A stretch of DNA of 64,000 bases, from contig NZ_CP080572.1 in the NCBI RefSeq assembly GCF_023746595.1, positions 372,001 to 436,000 on the forward strand, in the 5' to 3' direction. Made by a program: the position numbers and the translations under genes. Source of the stretch: Thermococcus argininiproducens. Lineage in GTDB: Archaea; Methanobacteriota_B; Thermococci; Thermococcales; Thermococcaceae. This document shows, one piece after another, positions 1-8,438 of this stretch (its first letter is position 1; the number at the start of each line of letters is the position of its first letter). Under the pieces are notes generated by a model. That model was not told the DNA's origin and searched no databases. It saw nothing but the letters and a program-made list of their open reading frames with translations.

Positions 1-20
1 TTACCGATAGGTATTGTCAA

Positions 21-581
21 TTAACTCTTTTTAAGGTTTTCTTTTAACCATCTTGCAAATTCTGTCAATGCCCTACCCCTATGTGAAATCTTGTTTTTCT
101 CACTAGTGGTCATCTCAGCAAATGTTTTAGTACTTCCTTCTGGCAAAAAGATTGGATCAAACCCAAACCCATGCTCCCCTCGTTTTTGATCAATGATCCT
201 TCCATATACAATGCCCTTAAAGAGATGTAACTCTCCATCATAATATCCAATTACACTTTTAAAATAAGCTTTCCTATTTTCTAGCCCCACCATTAACTTT
301 AGTATCCCCTCATTTCCGAGAGTTCTATAAACGTATGCAGAATAAACTCCCGGAAAACCATGAAAAGCCTCAATAAAAAGGCCTGAATCGTCTATGAAAA
401 AAGGTTCATCAAAATAGTCCTTCAACCAATTAACCCCAAAAGCCACAACTTCTTCAAGAGTATTTGCTTGTATCTCTGGATATTCCACTTTTTTTTGTAT
501 AACTTCAATCCCAAGGGGGGAAAGATAGCTTCTAACCTCGTCTAATTTTCCTTTGTTAGATGTTACAAAAATCATCCTCAT
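21..581 (-). CDS. rdgB: XTP/dITP pyrophosphatase (Ham1/RdgB family)
   Basis: House-cleaning nucleotide pyrophosphatase that hydrolyses dITP, XTP and related deaminated purine triphosphates to the monophosphate and PPi. The N-terminal [12 protein letters not shown], the central [20 protein letters not shown] and the GFGFDPIF and SHRGRAL blocks are the family signature along the whole 186 residues, the normal family length. The reading frame is open to a GTG at 590, but AGGTGG lies 5-6 bases before the ATG at 581, so the protein should start MRMIFVTSN. It ends near the window edge, so its downstream context is not visible. Function is from family membership and is secure. Confidence 0.93.
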   Translation of the reverse strand: MRMIFVTSNKGKLDEVRSYLSPLGIEVIQKKVEYPEIQANTLEEVVAFGVNWLKDYFDEPFFIDDSGLFIEAFHGFPGVYSAYVYRTLGNEGILKLMVGLENRKAYFKSVIGYYDGELHLFKGIVYGRIIDQKRGEHGFGFDPIFLPEGSTKTFAEMTTSEKNKISHRGRALTEFARWLKENLKKS

Positions 582-657
582 GTTTTCCACCTACTCATCA
601 AAAGAATTAGAAAGTTAAAAAGATTGAGCTCAGTGCTCCTCATCTTAGTGAAGGATT

Positions 658-1146
658 TCAATCAATGGTATATCCTATCTTCTCCACTAATTCCCTCCTT
701 TCTTTCTTCTGTTCAGCAGTTTCAATCCTATTGGCAGCTTTTCCATCAACTATTCCAAGAACGGACCTACCAAGCTCAGTTTCAGCAACTATAACCTGCA
801 ATGGATTTTCACTAGCCCCATAAACCATCACAACTGCTGGATGATTCTTAACTGTGTTTAGCACATTTATTGGAAACGCATCTTTCATAACTATAACAAA
901 TACATGTCCAGCCCCAATTTTTAAAGCATTCTTTGCTGCCACTTCCTCTAGTTCTTTATCATTCCCAGTATATCTGGTTAACTGAGGCTTTGCCTCATTC
1001 ATAGCAATTCCAAACTTTATTCCTGGTACTGCAGTTAAAAGTGCTCGAGCTAAGTCATCAACAGTAAATATTGAGAAGTTCCCTTGACCAATTATACATT
1101 CAGCGCCTTCTGGTTTTTCCACATTAACAACTTCAATCTTGACCAT
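658..1146 (-). CDS. Adenosine-specific kinase family protein (DUF355)
   Basis: A small soluble protein of 162 residues belonging to the archaeal DUF355 / adenosine-specific kinase family, known mainly from structures; its exact substrate is uncertain. Recognisable blocks are EKPEGAECIIGQGNFS near the N-terminus, GIKFGIAMNEAKP, and HVFVIVMKDAFPINVLN followed by a hydrophobic VVMVYGASENPLQVIVAE strand. The frame is open to a GTG at 1155, but GGGGTGGGTGA sits just before the ATG at 1146, which is the better start. No membrane segments. It is read in the same direction as the ITPase gene, with about 75 bases between them, so co-transcription is possible but not shown. Confidence 0.85.
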   Translation of the reverse strand: MVKIEVVNVEKPEGAECIIGQGNFSIFTVDDLARALLTAVPGIKFGIAMNEAKPQLTRYTGNDKELEEVAAKNALKIGAGHVFVIVMKDAFPINVLNTVKNHPAVVMVYGASENPLQVIVAETELGRSVLGIVDGKAANRIETAEQKKERRELVEKIGYTID

Positions 1147-1202
1147 TTCACCCACCCCTTATTACATAACATTCTATACATAAAACTTTTTTGCACAATT
1201 AT

Positions 1203-1400
1203 GTGAACTACCCCACTCTTTTGGGGGCTTCCTGCTTCATCGGGAAGACTTGCCCCGTGACGACAGCCTGATAAGGCACGACACGGGGTAGAGGTCTTCC
1301 CTCCACAGGCAATCCAGGTCGTCCCAACCCTTCATCCAAGCCCTTCTTTAGAATATTGAACGAAGCGTTCAAATCCCTGTCCAGCTCAACCCCGCACTTC
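1203..1400 (-). ncRNA. Candidate omegaRNA of TnpB copy 1
   Basis: The 3' end of tnpB and the right end form a GC-rich block unlike its AT-rich surroundings, with inverted pieces such as the CCCCGTG...CACGGGG arms near 1255-1290 and a terminal hairpin at 1210-1225. By analogy with studied TnpB systems, the guide would be the host sequence just beyond the terminal GTAGTTCAC, that is, the minus strand reading out below 1203. Transcription is inferred only. Confidence 0.5.
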
Positions 1401-2419
1401 GGGCACGCGAAAACTCTATCAGAAAGCTTCAACTTCTCAACGACGAAACCACAGCGGGAGCAAGTCCTTGAAGTGTAGGCTGACTTGATGAAAACAACCC
1501 TCCGACCGGCTCTCCCAGCCTTGTCGGAAAGTATCTTAACGAACTCCTTCAAAGCCGAATCCAGAAAACGGCGTCTAAAACTCCGGGAAGAGTTGTTCTC
1601 CACGATGTTTTTAGCGCCCAAATCCTCAAGAACGATAATATCATAATTCCTTACATAATAGAGGGCAAGCTTGTGGAGGAAGTCCCTCCTCTGATTGTAG
1701 AGCTTTTCATAAGCTTTAGCCAGCTTTACCCTCGCCTTCTCCCAGTTCTTTGAACCCTTTTGCTTCTTTGAAAGTTGCCTCTGGAGTTTCTTAATCCTCT
1801 CAAGGGACTTCTCCAAGAAGAGCGGGTTTTCGAAGGCGTTCCCGTCGCTGTCCACGGCGAAGTGTTTAACTCCAAGGTCTATTCCCACGGCCCTTCCAGT
1901 TTTTGGAAGCGGTTCCGGTTCCTCCTCAACTTGAAAGATTGCGTACCACTTTCCGCTTCTCGTCCTCTTAATGATGACGCCCTTTACTTTCCCCTTAATC
2001 CTACGGTGGAGCTTGATGGGGATTTCCCCGATTTTTGATAGGTGCAGTCTCTTCCGCTTTTCATCGAGTTTGAAGCCGCTCTGGTTGTAGTTTAAAATCT
2101 TCCAGCTGTTTGGAGACGTTTTGTAGCGTAGTTTTCCAACTTTGTGGCCTTTTTTCTTGAGTTCTTTTAGAGCCGTTAAGTTCGACCAGAGTTGATGGTT
2201 CACCATCTGAAGAACCTTTGAATACACGCTGTTAAGCTTGGGGTTTTCCTTTTTCAGTTCGACGATGAGCCTTTGAGTATCATACTTCCGGAGATTTGGA
2301 TTCTCTCGTTTGGCTTTCAAGAGTTGGTTGTAGAGCCATCTGCATAGTTCCATATGCTGGAGCATTGTTTCCTGCTGGGTTTTTGATGGGTAAATGCGGA
2401 AGCGGTAGGCGAGCATCAC
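1208..2419 (-). CDS. tnpB: RNA-guided endonuclease TnpB (canonical catalytic triad)
   Basis: 403-residue TnpB, which in studied systems is a nuclease guided by an RNA made from the transposon right end and helps keep the element in the genome. The RuvC-like triad is complete: D181 in GIDLGVKHFA, E265 in IIVLEDLGAK, and an Asp near 349 in DRDLNASFNI. A zinc finger is formed by C320-x2-C323 (TCSRCG) and C339-x2-C342 (CPKCG). The N-terminal YRFRIYPSKTQQ is the usual start of the family. A GTG at 2419 is followed at once by ATG 2416; GGTGAG lies upstream of both. The gene looks intact. It overlaps the presumed guide-RNA region at its own 3' end. Confidence 0.93.
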   Translation of the reverse strand: MMLAYRFRIYPSKTQQETMLQHMELCRWLYNQLLKAKRENPNLRKYDTQRLIVELKKENPKLNSVYSKVLQMVNHQLWSNLTALKELKKKGHKVGKLRYKTSPNSWKILNYNQSGFKLDEKRKRLHLSKIGEIPIKLHRRIKGKVKGVIIKRTRSGKWYAIFQVEEEPEPLPKTGRAVGIDLGVKHFAVDSDGNAFENPLFLEKSLERIKKLQRQLSKKQKGSKNWEKARVKLAKAYEKLYNQRRDFLHKLALYYVRNYDIIVLEDLGAKNIVENNSSRSFRRRFLDSALKEFVKILSDKAGRAGRRVVFIKSAYTSRTCSRCGFVVEKLKLSDRVFACPKCGVELDRDLNASFNILKKGLDEGLGRPGLPVEGRPLPRVVPYQAVVTGQVFPMKQEAPKRVG

Positions 2420-2478
2420 TTTTTCTCACCTTGGCTCTCAACGTATGCTTTGAGAATGTCAAGCGTCATATGAAGTAT

Positions 2479-3456
2479 TTAAGGGTTTCGGGCTTTCATC
2501 CCCTCCCTTTCGGAAGAGGACTTCCCGCCCGAGGGGTTAAAAAATTCTCCATCAAGCGGACAATACTCAATTCCATAAATATCCCCAGATGCCCTATACT
2601 CCAAAGCCCGACAATCATGACATATAGAAGCAAATGGACACCCATTACATGCCTCTAAAGAGGCTTTTTTTAGTTTCCAGAATCTCTTAAGTTTGCGTTT
2701 TCTAAGCATTTGTTTGAGAGTCATCTGTTTTATATTCCCTCCGATAAAGTTCCTCAAAAGTGGACAGGGAAGAACAAACCCCTCTCCCGTAATCGCGAGA
2801 GTACCACTCAAACATGGGTGGTATTTAGGTGTAGGAGTATATACCCTTTTCACCTCCATGAGGTCGAAGTCAACTTTTCTTAGAGAACCTGGAAAGAGCA
2901 GATCTACATAAATTTCACCATAAAATGGAATATCAAAGGCCCTTTCTACATCTTTGCTTTGCACTATAAGAAGCAAAGCGTGAGCATCTTCCAGCATAAT
3001 AGCTTTTTCGACATTTTCCTTTGAATACTCTAACTCCACAATGGGCTTCACACCAGGAGAAAGAGAAATCTTGTTAAAATCCTCAAGCTTTACAACTGCA
3101 TATACATTCTTAATATCTAAGGAAGCCGCATAGTTGCTTATTTCCTCAAGAGTCCTTAGATCATCATAATTGGTAAGATACAAATCTCCACCTGAGATCA
3201 AAGAGAACTCATAGAGTATTTCCTTTATCCGATCCACTTCCACTGGATCTTCTCTTAGTATGAATCTATTATTACCAATACAGCCTATGGATCTTGGAAT
3301 TCCAGTTATTTCTGAAAATTTCCCTTTTCCTGCTCCAAGTTGCACTATGAGTCTCTCCAGCTTTCCTGTATGTTCTTTTTCAACCCATGGTGGTTTACCA
3401 AAGGCGGTGATATTCTTGGGCCTCGGCCACAAGATATTATTTCGAACTGTTTCCAT
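2479..3456 (-). CDS. SPASM-domain protein without a radical-SAM cysteine motif; 3' end altered by a transposon
   Basis: About 305 native residues plus a transposon-derived tail. The C-terminal half carries a SPASM-like cysteine set: CLSGTLAITGEGFVLPC, then CNGCPFASICHDC and a final YCPL. Such domains bind auxiliary Fe-S clusters in peptide-modifying radical SAM enzymes. The N-terminal half, however, has a single cysteine (SIGCIGNNRF) and no CX3CX2C, so normal S-adenosylmethionine cleavage is not expected. After EFF near 2540 the frame runs into the left end of the TnpB element, giving the tail NPSGGKSSSEREGMKARNP. GGTGGT precedes ATG 3456. Substrate unknown. Confidence 0.7.
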   Translation of the reverse strand: METVRNNILWPRPKNITAFGKPPWVEKEHTGKLERLIVQLGAGKGKFSEITGIPRSIGCIGNNRFILREDPVEVDRIKEILYEFSLISGGDLYLTNYDDLRTLEEISNYAASLDIKNVYAVVKLEDFNKISLSPGVKPIVELEYSKENVEKAIMLEDAHALLLIVQSKDVERAFDIPFYGEIYVDLLFPGSLRKVDFDLMEVKRVYTPTPKYHPCLSGTLAITGEGFVLPCPLLRNFIGGNIKQMTLKQMLRKRKLKRFWKLKKASLEACNGCPFASICHDCRALEYRASGDIYGIEYCPLDGEFFNPSGGKSSSEREGMKARNP

Positions 3457-3551
3457 TCAACCACCAAAAAAGAGAGAAAATAAGCTCCTTTATTAATCTT
3501 ACTATTTTAAGTTGTTTTTTATTTACGAGAATTTATGATTACATTATACGA

Positions 3552-3995
3552 CTAATGATTCCTCTTGTACATTACTGCCTTCTCCCCTTCAATCCAAAAC
3601 TCACCTTCATTGGTAACTTCCTTTTTCCATATAGGAACCCTCTTTTTTACCTCATCAACTGTCCACATACATGCTTCAAAGGCCTCTTTCCTGTGTTTTC
3701 CCACAGCAACTATTAATATTGTGTTCTCTCCTATATCCAGCTCACCATACCTGTGCCATATTAAAATATCAAGTATAGGGAAATTCCTTAATGCCTCTTC
3801 CCGTATTCGTTCCATTTCCTTAATAGCCATTTCCTCATAAGCCTCATAAATTAGTTTTTTCACGTGTCTCCCATGACTCTCATCCCTCACTTTCCCTAAG
3901 AAAATAGCTATTCCTCCTGCTTTGGATGATGATATAAGCTCTATTGCTTTGTCAATGTCGAAATCTTCCGGTTTCTTGAAAAGTTTAATCTTCAA
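3552..3995 (-). CDS. moaE: Molybdopterin synthase catalytic subunit MoaE
   Basis: 147-residue large subunit of molybdopterin (tungstopterin) synthase, which inserts dithiolene sulfur carried by MoaD into precursor Z. Family blocks in order: AIFLGKVRDESHG, KLIYEAYEEMA, IWHRYGELDIGE, VAVGKHRKEAFEAC and the catalytic-lysine region VPIWKKE. The start overlaps the end of the moeB-like gene by 11 bases, which fits translational coupling. In Thermococcales the product normally serves tungsten enzymes such as aldehyde ferredoxin oxidoreductases (knowledge of the group, not seen here). Confidence 0.95.
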   Translation of the reverse strand: MKIKLFKKPEDFDIDKAIELISSSKAGGIAIFLGKVRDESHGRHVKKLIYEAYEEMAIKEMERIREEALRNFPILDILIWHRYGELDIGENTILIVAVGKHRKEAFEACMWTVDEVKKRVPIWKKEVTNEGEFWIEGEKAVMYKRNH

Positions 3996-4698
3996 GATCT
4001 ATCACCTCAAAAGAGTTATGCAGTAAGTCAACTATAAGCAATTTATTGGCCAATACCTCTCCATACCCAGTAATAAGTTTAACAACCTCCATTGCCTGGA
4101 TTGTGCCAATAACCCCTGCAGTGGCACCTAAAATTGGAAACTTCTCTTTTTTCTTTGGAGGTATAGGGAAAATTTCTTTAAGACTTTTTGTTTTACCTGG
4201 AATTATTGTTGTTAGCTGACCATGAAGTCCTTCTACAGCACCATGTACAAAAGGAATACTCCTTCTCTGAGCAAAATCATCCAGAAGATACCTAGTCTCA
4301 AAGTTATCCAAACAGTCAACCATCACATCTACCTCTTTAATAATCTCATCGATATTTTCCCCAGTTAATTTTTCAGTAAAAGCCTCTACCTTTATATCAG
4401 GATTAAAGCGTTCAAGCTTCCACTTTGCAGAAACAGCCTTAGGGTTCTTTCCTAAATCCTCCTCCCAATGGAGAATCTGTCTATTTAGATTACTTAGTTC
4501 TGGAGTTTGTTCATCTATAAGGAGGAGTTCCCCAACTCCTGCAGCAGCTAGATAATAAGCAACAGGACTTCCTAATCCCCCTATTCCTATAATAGCAACT
4601 TTACTCTTCTTTAGTTTTTCCTGTCCCTCAACCCCAAATATCCTAATTTGTCTATCATACCTCTCAAGTTCTCTATTACTTAACATTTCATCCACCAC
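3985..4698 (-). CDS. moeB: MoeB/ThiF-family adenylyltransferase (E1-like)
   Basis: 237-residue E1-like enzyme that would adenylate the C-terminal glycine of the MoaD-type carrier next door. The ATP-binding GIGGLGSPVAYYLAAAGVG, the DEQTPELSNLNRQ block and the VDCLDNFETRYLLDD motif are clear. The protein lacks the two CxxC zinc pairs of E. coli MoeB and is short, as in several archaeal homologues. No obvious catalytic cysteine stands out. It overlaps moaD by 11 bases upstream and moaE by 11 bases downstream, making a tight moaD-moeB-moaE operon. It could also serve a ThiS-like carrier; pairing with moaE favours molybdopterin. Confidence 0.88.
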   Translation of the reverse strand: MVDEMLSNRELERYDRQIRIFGVEGQEKLKKSKVAIIGIGGLGSPVAYYLAAAGVGELLLIDEQTPELSNLNRQILHWEEDLGKNPKAVSAKWKLERFNPDIKVEAFTEKLTGENIDEIIKEVDVMVDCLDNFETRYLLDDFAQRRSIPFVHGAVEGLHGQLTTIIPGKTKSLKEIFPIPPKKKEKFPILGATAGVIGTIQAMEVVKLITGYGEVLANKLLIVDLLHNSFEVIDLED

Positions 4699-4957
4699 TT
4701 GTAGGAGGGAACAAAGCTATCACATCTCCATCTTCTAACATTTCATCAAAAGAAGCATAGCGACCATTCCTCGACACATTTACATCTGCTTCATCATTGT
4801 AATCTTCACCAAAAACCTCCTTTTCGAGCTCTGGATGAAGATTTTTTATATGTTCAATTAGATCACTTATTGTGCTACCCTCAGAAAGCTCGATAATTTC
4901 TTCGTTAACCCCGGAAAGCTCTCTAAAACGAGCAAAATATCTCACTTTTATCCTCAT
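4688..4957 (-). CDS. moaD: MoaD-type ubiquitin-fold sulfur carrier
   Basis: 89-residue beta-grasp sulfur carrier ending in the diagnostic Gly-Gly (ALFPPTSGG), the residue pair that is adenylated and thiocarboxylated. It begins MRIKVRYFARFRELSG, typical of MoaD. The frame is open further upstream to a TTG at 4969, but GGTGA is placed 5 bases before ATG 4957, so that start is preferred. First gene of the moaD-moeB-moaE operon, where it would act as the sulfur donor subunit of molybdopterin synthase. Length is normal for the family. Confidence 0.92.
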   Translation of the reverse strand: MRIKVRYFARFRELSGVNEEIIELSEGSTISDLIEHIKNLHPELEKEVFGEDYNDEADVNVSRNGRYASFDEMLEDGDVIALFPPTSGG

Positions 4958-5018
4958 AATTTTCACCAACTAAGTTAAGGTTCCTGAATTTATAAAAATT
5001 TATTATGAAACAAAGTGC

Positions 5019-5525
5019 TTACCACGGAACATTCTTCCATTTCATTTTATAAGCAAAGACATTAGCACTCCAGTGAATAAATGGAGTAACAACAAGTAAA
5101 AACAGTACTTGCTTAGTTGAAAGAGTTCTTACTGGGTAGGCAAAAATAAGAGCGGCGACAAGAAAACCCCATTGATCAAGACCAACTGCAGGATATCCTC
5201 TCTCCATCCCTACCCTTCTTTTTACGAAACTTCCCACCAAATCACCAAAAAGAGCTCCAAATGAGAGAGCAAATCCTAGCTCTAAGGCAGAATAGAATGA
5301 ACCATAGAAACTAGGAGTACAATAATACTGAATAAGTGATATTAAGACCCCAGCAAAAAGTCCACCAAAAAAGCCTCTCCACGTTTTTCCATCTCCAAGT
5401 ATTCTCCTGCCATCAATAAATCTTTTACCAAAGTCCATTGGAATCTTCCCCTTGAAAAGCACGGGAGAAGCATTTGCAAAGTATGCAGGAAGAATATACC
5501 AAAGGGCCTCGGCTATTTCATTCAT
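5019..5525 (-). CDS. carS: CDP-archaeol synthase CarS
   Basis: Integral membrane cytidylyltransferase that makes CDP-2,3-bis-O-(geranylgeranyl)-sn-glycerol, the activated precursor of archaeal phospholipids. The family motif PMDFGKRFIDGRRILGDGKT near residue 30 and DLVGSFVKRRVGMERG near residue 100 are both present, with about five hydrophobic segments across 168 residues. GGTGGTTAA precedes ATG 5525. It stands alone, between the moa operon and the regulator gene. Identification is secure from the motif. Confidence 0.93.
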   Translation of the reverse strand: MNEIAEALWYILPAYFANASPVLFKGKIPMDFGKRFIDGRRILGDGKTWRGFFGGLFAGVLISLIQYYCTPSFYGSFYSALELGFALSFGALFGDLVGSFVKRRVGMERGYPAVGLDQWGFLVAALIFAYPVRTLSTKQVLFLLVVTPFIHWSANVFAYKMKWKNVPW

Positions 5526-5558
5526 TTAACCACCGCCGTAATTAACTCTACTTTATTT

Positions 5559-6089
5559 TTAAGTCTTTGTACCATTTAATCTTTCCTCAAGACACTTTAG
5601 GAGCACCCTTAAAACCTCTTCCTCTTCATTTTTCAAAAAGATATGTATTATCCTTTCTGTAATGGCATTTCTTTGAAGGGCAAATTCTATCCTCTCCCTT
5701 AGTTTAATAGCTTCTTCACTATCTTCATCTTCTATAGCTTTAAGTGCCCTAAGGAGACTTTCTCTAGTTTGTCTGACATCTTCCTCAATTTTCTTATAAT
5801 ATGCTTCCTTTCTCCATTCTCTTATATTTTTTATCGCCGTGTAATATGCTCTCTTATCTCCTGGCTTTTTTATTCTCTTAACCAATCCTAAATTTTCAAG
5901 AAGCTTTAAAGCAGTGCTCACATGAGAAAGAGAATATCCAGTACGTTCTGCTATTTCCCCCAAACTTAACGGTTCATCTTCAAAGAAAAGAACCCCATAT
6001 ATGTACCCATAGAGCTCACTTAAGCCAAATCTTCGTGCTGTATTTGCAAAATGATCCATCATTATTTTTTTGGCCCTTTCCACACCCAA
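5559..6089 (-). CDS. MarR/GbsR-type winged-helix transcriptional regulator
   Basis: About 176-residue DNA-binding protein with a winged helix at residues 45-100 (EPLSLGEIAERTGYSLSHVS, then LENLGLVKRIKKPGDKRAYY) followed by a long charged helical part for dimerisation, as in the GbsR branch of the MarR superfamily. The start is uncertain: GGGGGGATC lies before a TTG at 6089, a GTG at 6083 is also possible, and the frame is open to 6119. It is divergent from the RND exporter gene, and a 22-bp palindrome sits in the 60-base gap between them, so it is the obvious candidate repressor of the exporter operon (inference). Confidence 0.85.
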   Translation of the reverse strand: MGVERAKKIMMDHFANTARRFGLSELYGYIYGVLFFEDEPLSLGEIAERTGYSLSHVSTALKLLENLGLVKRIKKPGDKRAYYTAIKNIREWRKEAYYKKIEEDVRQTRESLLRALKAIEDEDSEEAIKLRERIEFALQRNAITERIIHIFLKNEEEEVLRVLLKCLEERLNGTKT

Positions 6090-6146
6090 TATGATCCCCC
6101 CATTCACGTAACTTCCCAAAGGTTTTTAAGATTCTATTCATATAAA

Positions 6147-6168
6147 ACTTTCGGAAAATTCCAAAAGT
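6147..6168. promoter_or_regulatory. Palindromic operator in the regulator/RND exporter divergent promoter
   Basis: A 22-bp inverted repeat with 10-bp arms ACTTTCGGAA and TTCCAAAAGT around AA, one mismatch. It lies just downstream of a TATA-like CATATAAAAC (6139-6148) and upstream of the exporter RBS GAGGTGAG, so a bound protein would block polymerase. The divergent winged-helix gene is the likely source of the binder. Confidence 0.7.
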
Positions 6169-6182
6169 TTTGAGGTGAGAAA

Positions 6183-8438
6183 ATGCTCAAAAGATTAGCG
6201 AGAATCATAGTAGAATACAAAAGTGCTTTCTCCCTTATAGCAATATTTCTTCTCATAGTCTCATTTTATGGGATACAACAACTAAGGTTTGAAAGCGATA
6301 TAACAAAACAACTCCCAGAAGACTTACCTGCAGTAAAGGACTATTTAACACTTCAAAATGAGTTCCAAAGTGGGGATTCTGCTATCATAATTGTTAGAGT
6401 AAACTCTATTCAAGAGGGAGGGGTTTATGATATTAGAGATCCAGAAGTGATTAAAGCCATTTACAACCTAGAAGAGCGGTTAAGACAACATGAATATGTA
6501 ACGAGTACAATGAGTATTGCCGACATATGTATTCAAGTCTTAGGTAGACTACCCGAAAATGAAGAAGAGGTTAAATTCGTTTTGAGTATGCTTTCAGAGG
6601 ACATGAAACAGGGACTAATAAGTTCCGACTATAGAGCTACACTTGTTATGGCAACACTCACTGGTGTTTCTGGATCTACTGCAATAAAAAGAGTTCACAC
6701 AGACATCCAAGTTGATATAGAAGAAGCCGGTTTTCCAAAAAATGTTGAAGCCATACAAACAGGTATTCTTGGGATAACATATCGTATTCTCGTGATGCTT
6801 CAGAGCGATTTAACTAGAACCATGGCAATTGCATTCCTATTTGTTGTGCTGCTTCTAATATACTTTTATCGCTCTCCAATAAAGGCTCTTATCCCGCTAA
6901 TTCCATTAACTTTCGGAGTAACCATGACTCTTGGATTTATGGGATTACTAAATATCCCAATAGACATGGTTACCACAGTTATTGGAGCTATGATAATTGG
7001 AACGGGTATAGATTATGGAGTCCATGTGACAAATCGTTACTATGAGGAGAGAAAGAAGGGCCGTAGTATTGAGGAATCTGCAGAAGAAGCAATAGCTGAG
7101 ACTGGGAAAGCTCTATTAGGGGCTGCACTGACAACTATGGCTGGGTTTGCTGCATTAAGCTTTTCAGTTCTTCCAAGTCTCCAGAGATTAAGTTTTGTTT
7201 TAATAATGGGGCTGAGTCTAGCAGCCATAAATGCTGTGGTGATAACTCCAGCAGTCATAATGGTTGAAGAAGAGCTTATGAAAAAGTTCAAAGGACATTA
7301 TGAAACCCCTGAAATCAGGGCCCATTCTGGGTTTATTGCTAGGATATTTCATTGTATAGGTGGAAGAGTTAAAACGCACCCAAAGACCGTTCTTTGGGTT
7401 GTCTTTTTAATAACCATTGTATTCGGATATGGGCTAACTAAAGTCACCACAGAAGTAAGATTAGAAAAAATGATCCCGGAGGGGATACCAGAAATAGAGG
7501 TCATGAAAGATGTTCGTTATGAGTTTGGAGGCCAGGATGAAGTATACATGCTAATTAAAGCTGAGGATGTTAGAGATCCTACTATAGTTAGAGCAATGTA
7601 TCGCTTTGAAAAGAGCATAATGGCAGACTCTCATTACAACAACGTCTTCGAAGCTAATAGTATTGCGGATCTAATTCTTCAGGAATACGGATACATACCT
7701 GAAGACAAAGAAAAAATAAAAAATGTCTTGGCAAATGCTCAGGGGCAAAATTTAGTGAATGATGACTATTCCCTAGCAATAATTCAATTTAGAGGCAATT
7801 TTGGAGGTGTTAGACCAGATGACTTTAGAGAAATAATGCGATATTTTGAGAACCAAGCAAAAAGTGCAGATTTTCCACCAACTGTTGAGATTCGGCCAGC
7901 TGGAGATAACTACCTAAACTATGTCCTTGATTCACTTACAAACCAAGAGCTAGGTAAAATATCCACATATGGAACATTTCTGGTCATTTTCATAGTAGTA
8001 CTCCTGTTCAGAAACTTTAAAATCTCGTTAGCAATGATTTTGCCAATGTTTCTGGGAGCTTTATGGACAGTCGGATATATGGGTCTTGCTGGAATTCCAT
8101 TTACCCAAACTCTTGCTGGAGTGATCTCTATGATAGTAGGCCTTGGAGTTGATTATGGAATGCACCTAACACATCGCTTTCTAGAAGAATTTAAGGAAAA
8201 TAATCCTCATCCCATAATAACGGCCCTTGAGGGTGTAGGGCCAGGAATTCTAGTTGGAGCACTAACCACAGCTGGAGGATTTCTAGCACTTTTAGCGGGG
8301 GAACTCACTGCTATCCACGACTTTGGAAAAACTCTGGCAGTGGGAATATTTGCCTCAATGTTTGCTGCTTTTACTGTCACCCCTGCATTACTCCAGATAT
8401 TCTATGGAAGAGAGATAGAGAGAGGTGATAATAAATGA
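6183..8438 (+). CDS. RND-superfamily exporter, HAE3 type (MmpL-like)
   Basis: 751-residue membrane transporter of the largely archaeal hydrophobe/amphiphile efflux-3 group. Two homologous halves each have one N-terminal membrane helix, a large extracytoplasmic loop and a block of about five helices; the helix-4-type motif recurs as GTGIDYGVHVTNRYYEE near residue 272 and GLGVDYGMHLTHRFLEE near residue 655. Such pumps use the proton or sodium gradient to move lipids or other hydrophobic substrates. GAGGTGAG precedes the ATG. Its last codons overlap the next gene by ATGA, so it is co-translated with the surface protein that follows. The substrate is unknown. Confidence 0.9.
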   Translation: MLKRLARIIVEYKSAFSLIAIFLLIVSFYGIQQLRFESDITKQLPEDLPAVKDYLTLQNEFQSGDSAIIIVRVNSIQEGGVYDIRDPEVIKAIYNLEERLRQHEYVTSTMSIADICIQVLGRLPENEEEVKFVLSMLSEDMKQGLISSDYRATLVMATLTGVSGSTAIKRVHTDIQVDIEEAGFPKNVEAIQTGILGITYRILVMLQSDLTRTMAIAFLFVVLLLIYFYRSPIKALIPLIPLTFGVTMTLGFMGLLNIPIDMVTTVIGAMIIGTGIDYGVHVTNRYYEERKKGRSIEESAEEAIAETGKALLGAALTTMAGFAALSFSVLPSLQRLSFVLIMGLSLAAINAVVITPAVIMVEEELMKKFKGHYETPEIRAHSGFIARIFHCIGGRVKTHPKTVLWVVFLITIVFGYGLTKVTTEVRLEKMIPEGIPEIEVMKDVRYEFGGQDEVYMLIKAEDVRDPTIVRAMYRFEKSIMADSHYNNVFEANSIADLILQEYGYIPEDKEKIKNVLANAQGQNLVNDDYSLAIIQFRGNFGGVRPDDFREIMRYFENQAKSADFPPTVEIRPAGDNYLNYVLDSLTNQELGKISTYGTFLVIFIVVLLFRNFKISLAMILPMFLGALWTVGYMGLAGIPFTQTLAGVISMIVGLGVDYGMHLTHRFLEEFKENNPHPIITALEGVGPGILVGALTTAGGFLALLAGELTAIHDFGKTLAVGIFASMFAAFTVTPALLQIFYGREIERGDNK

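Larger units (their letters stand above)
1203..2540 (-). mobile_element. IS200/IS605-related TnpB-only element (copy 1)
   Basis: The element spans the tnpB gene at 1208-2419 plus ends. The right end, read on the minus strand, finishes GGGGTAGTTCAC (1203-1214) after a C/G-rich hairpin, and the same terminal motif closes the element at 47167. The left end (about 2480-2540) contains a hairpin with TTCCGAAAGGGAGGGGATG, again matching the element near 48500. No TnpA (Y1 HUH transposase) gene is present, so it is of the TnpB-only type and would need a transposase in trans. The left boundary is approximate because these elements leave no target duplication. It lies in the 3' end of the SPASM-domain gene. 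Confidence 0.82.
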
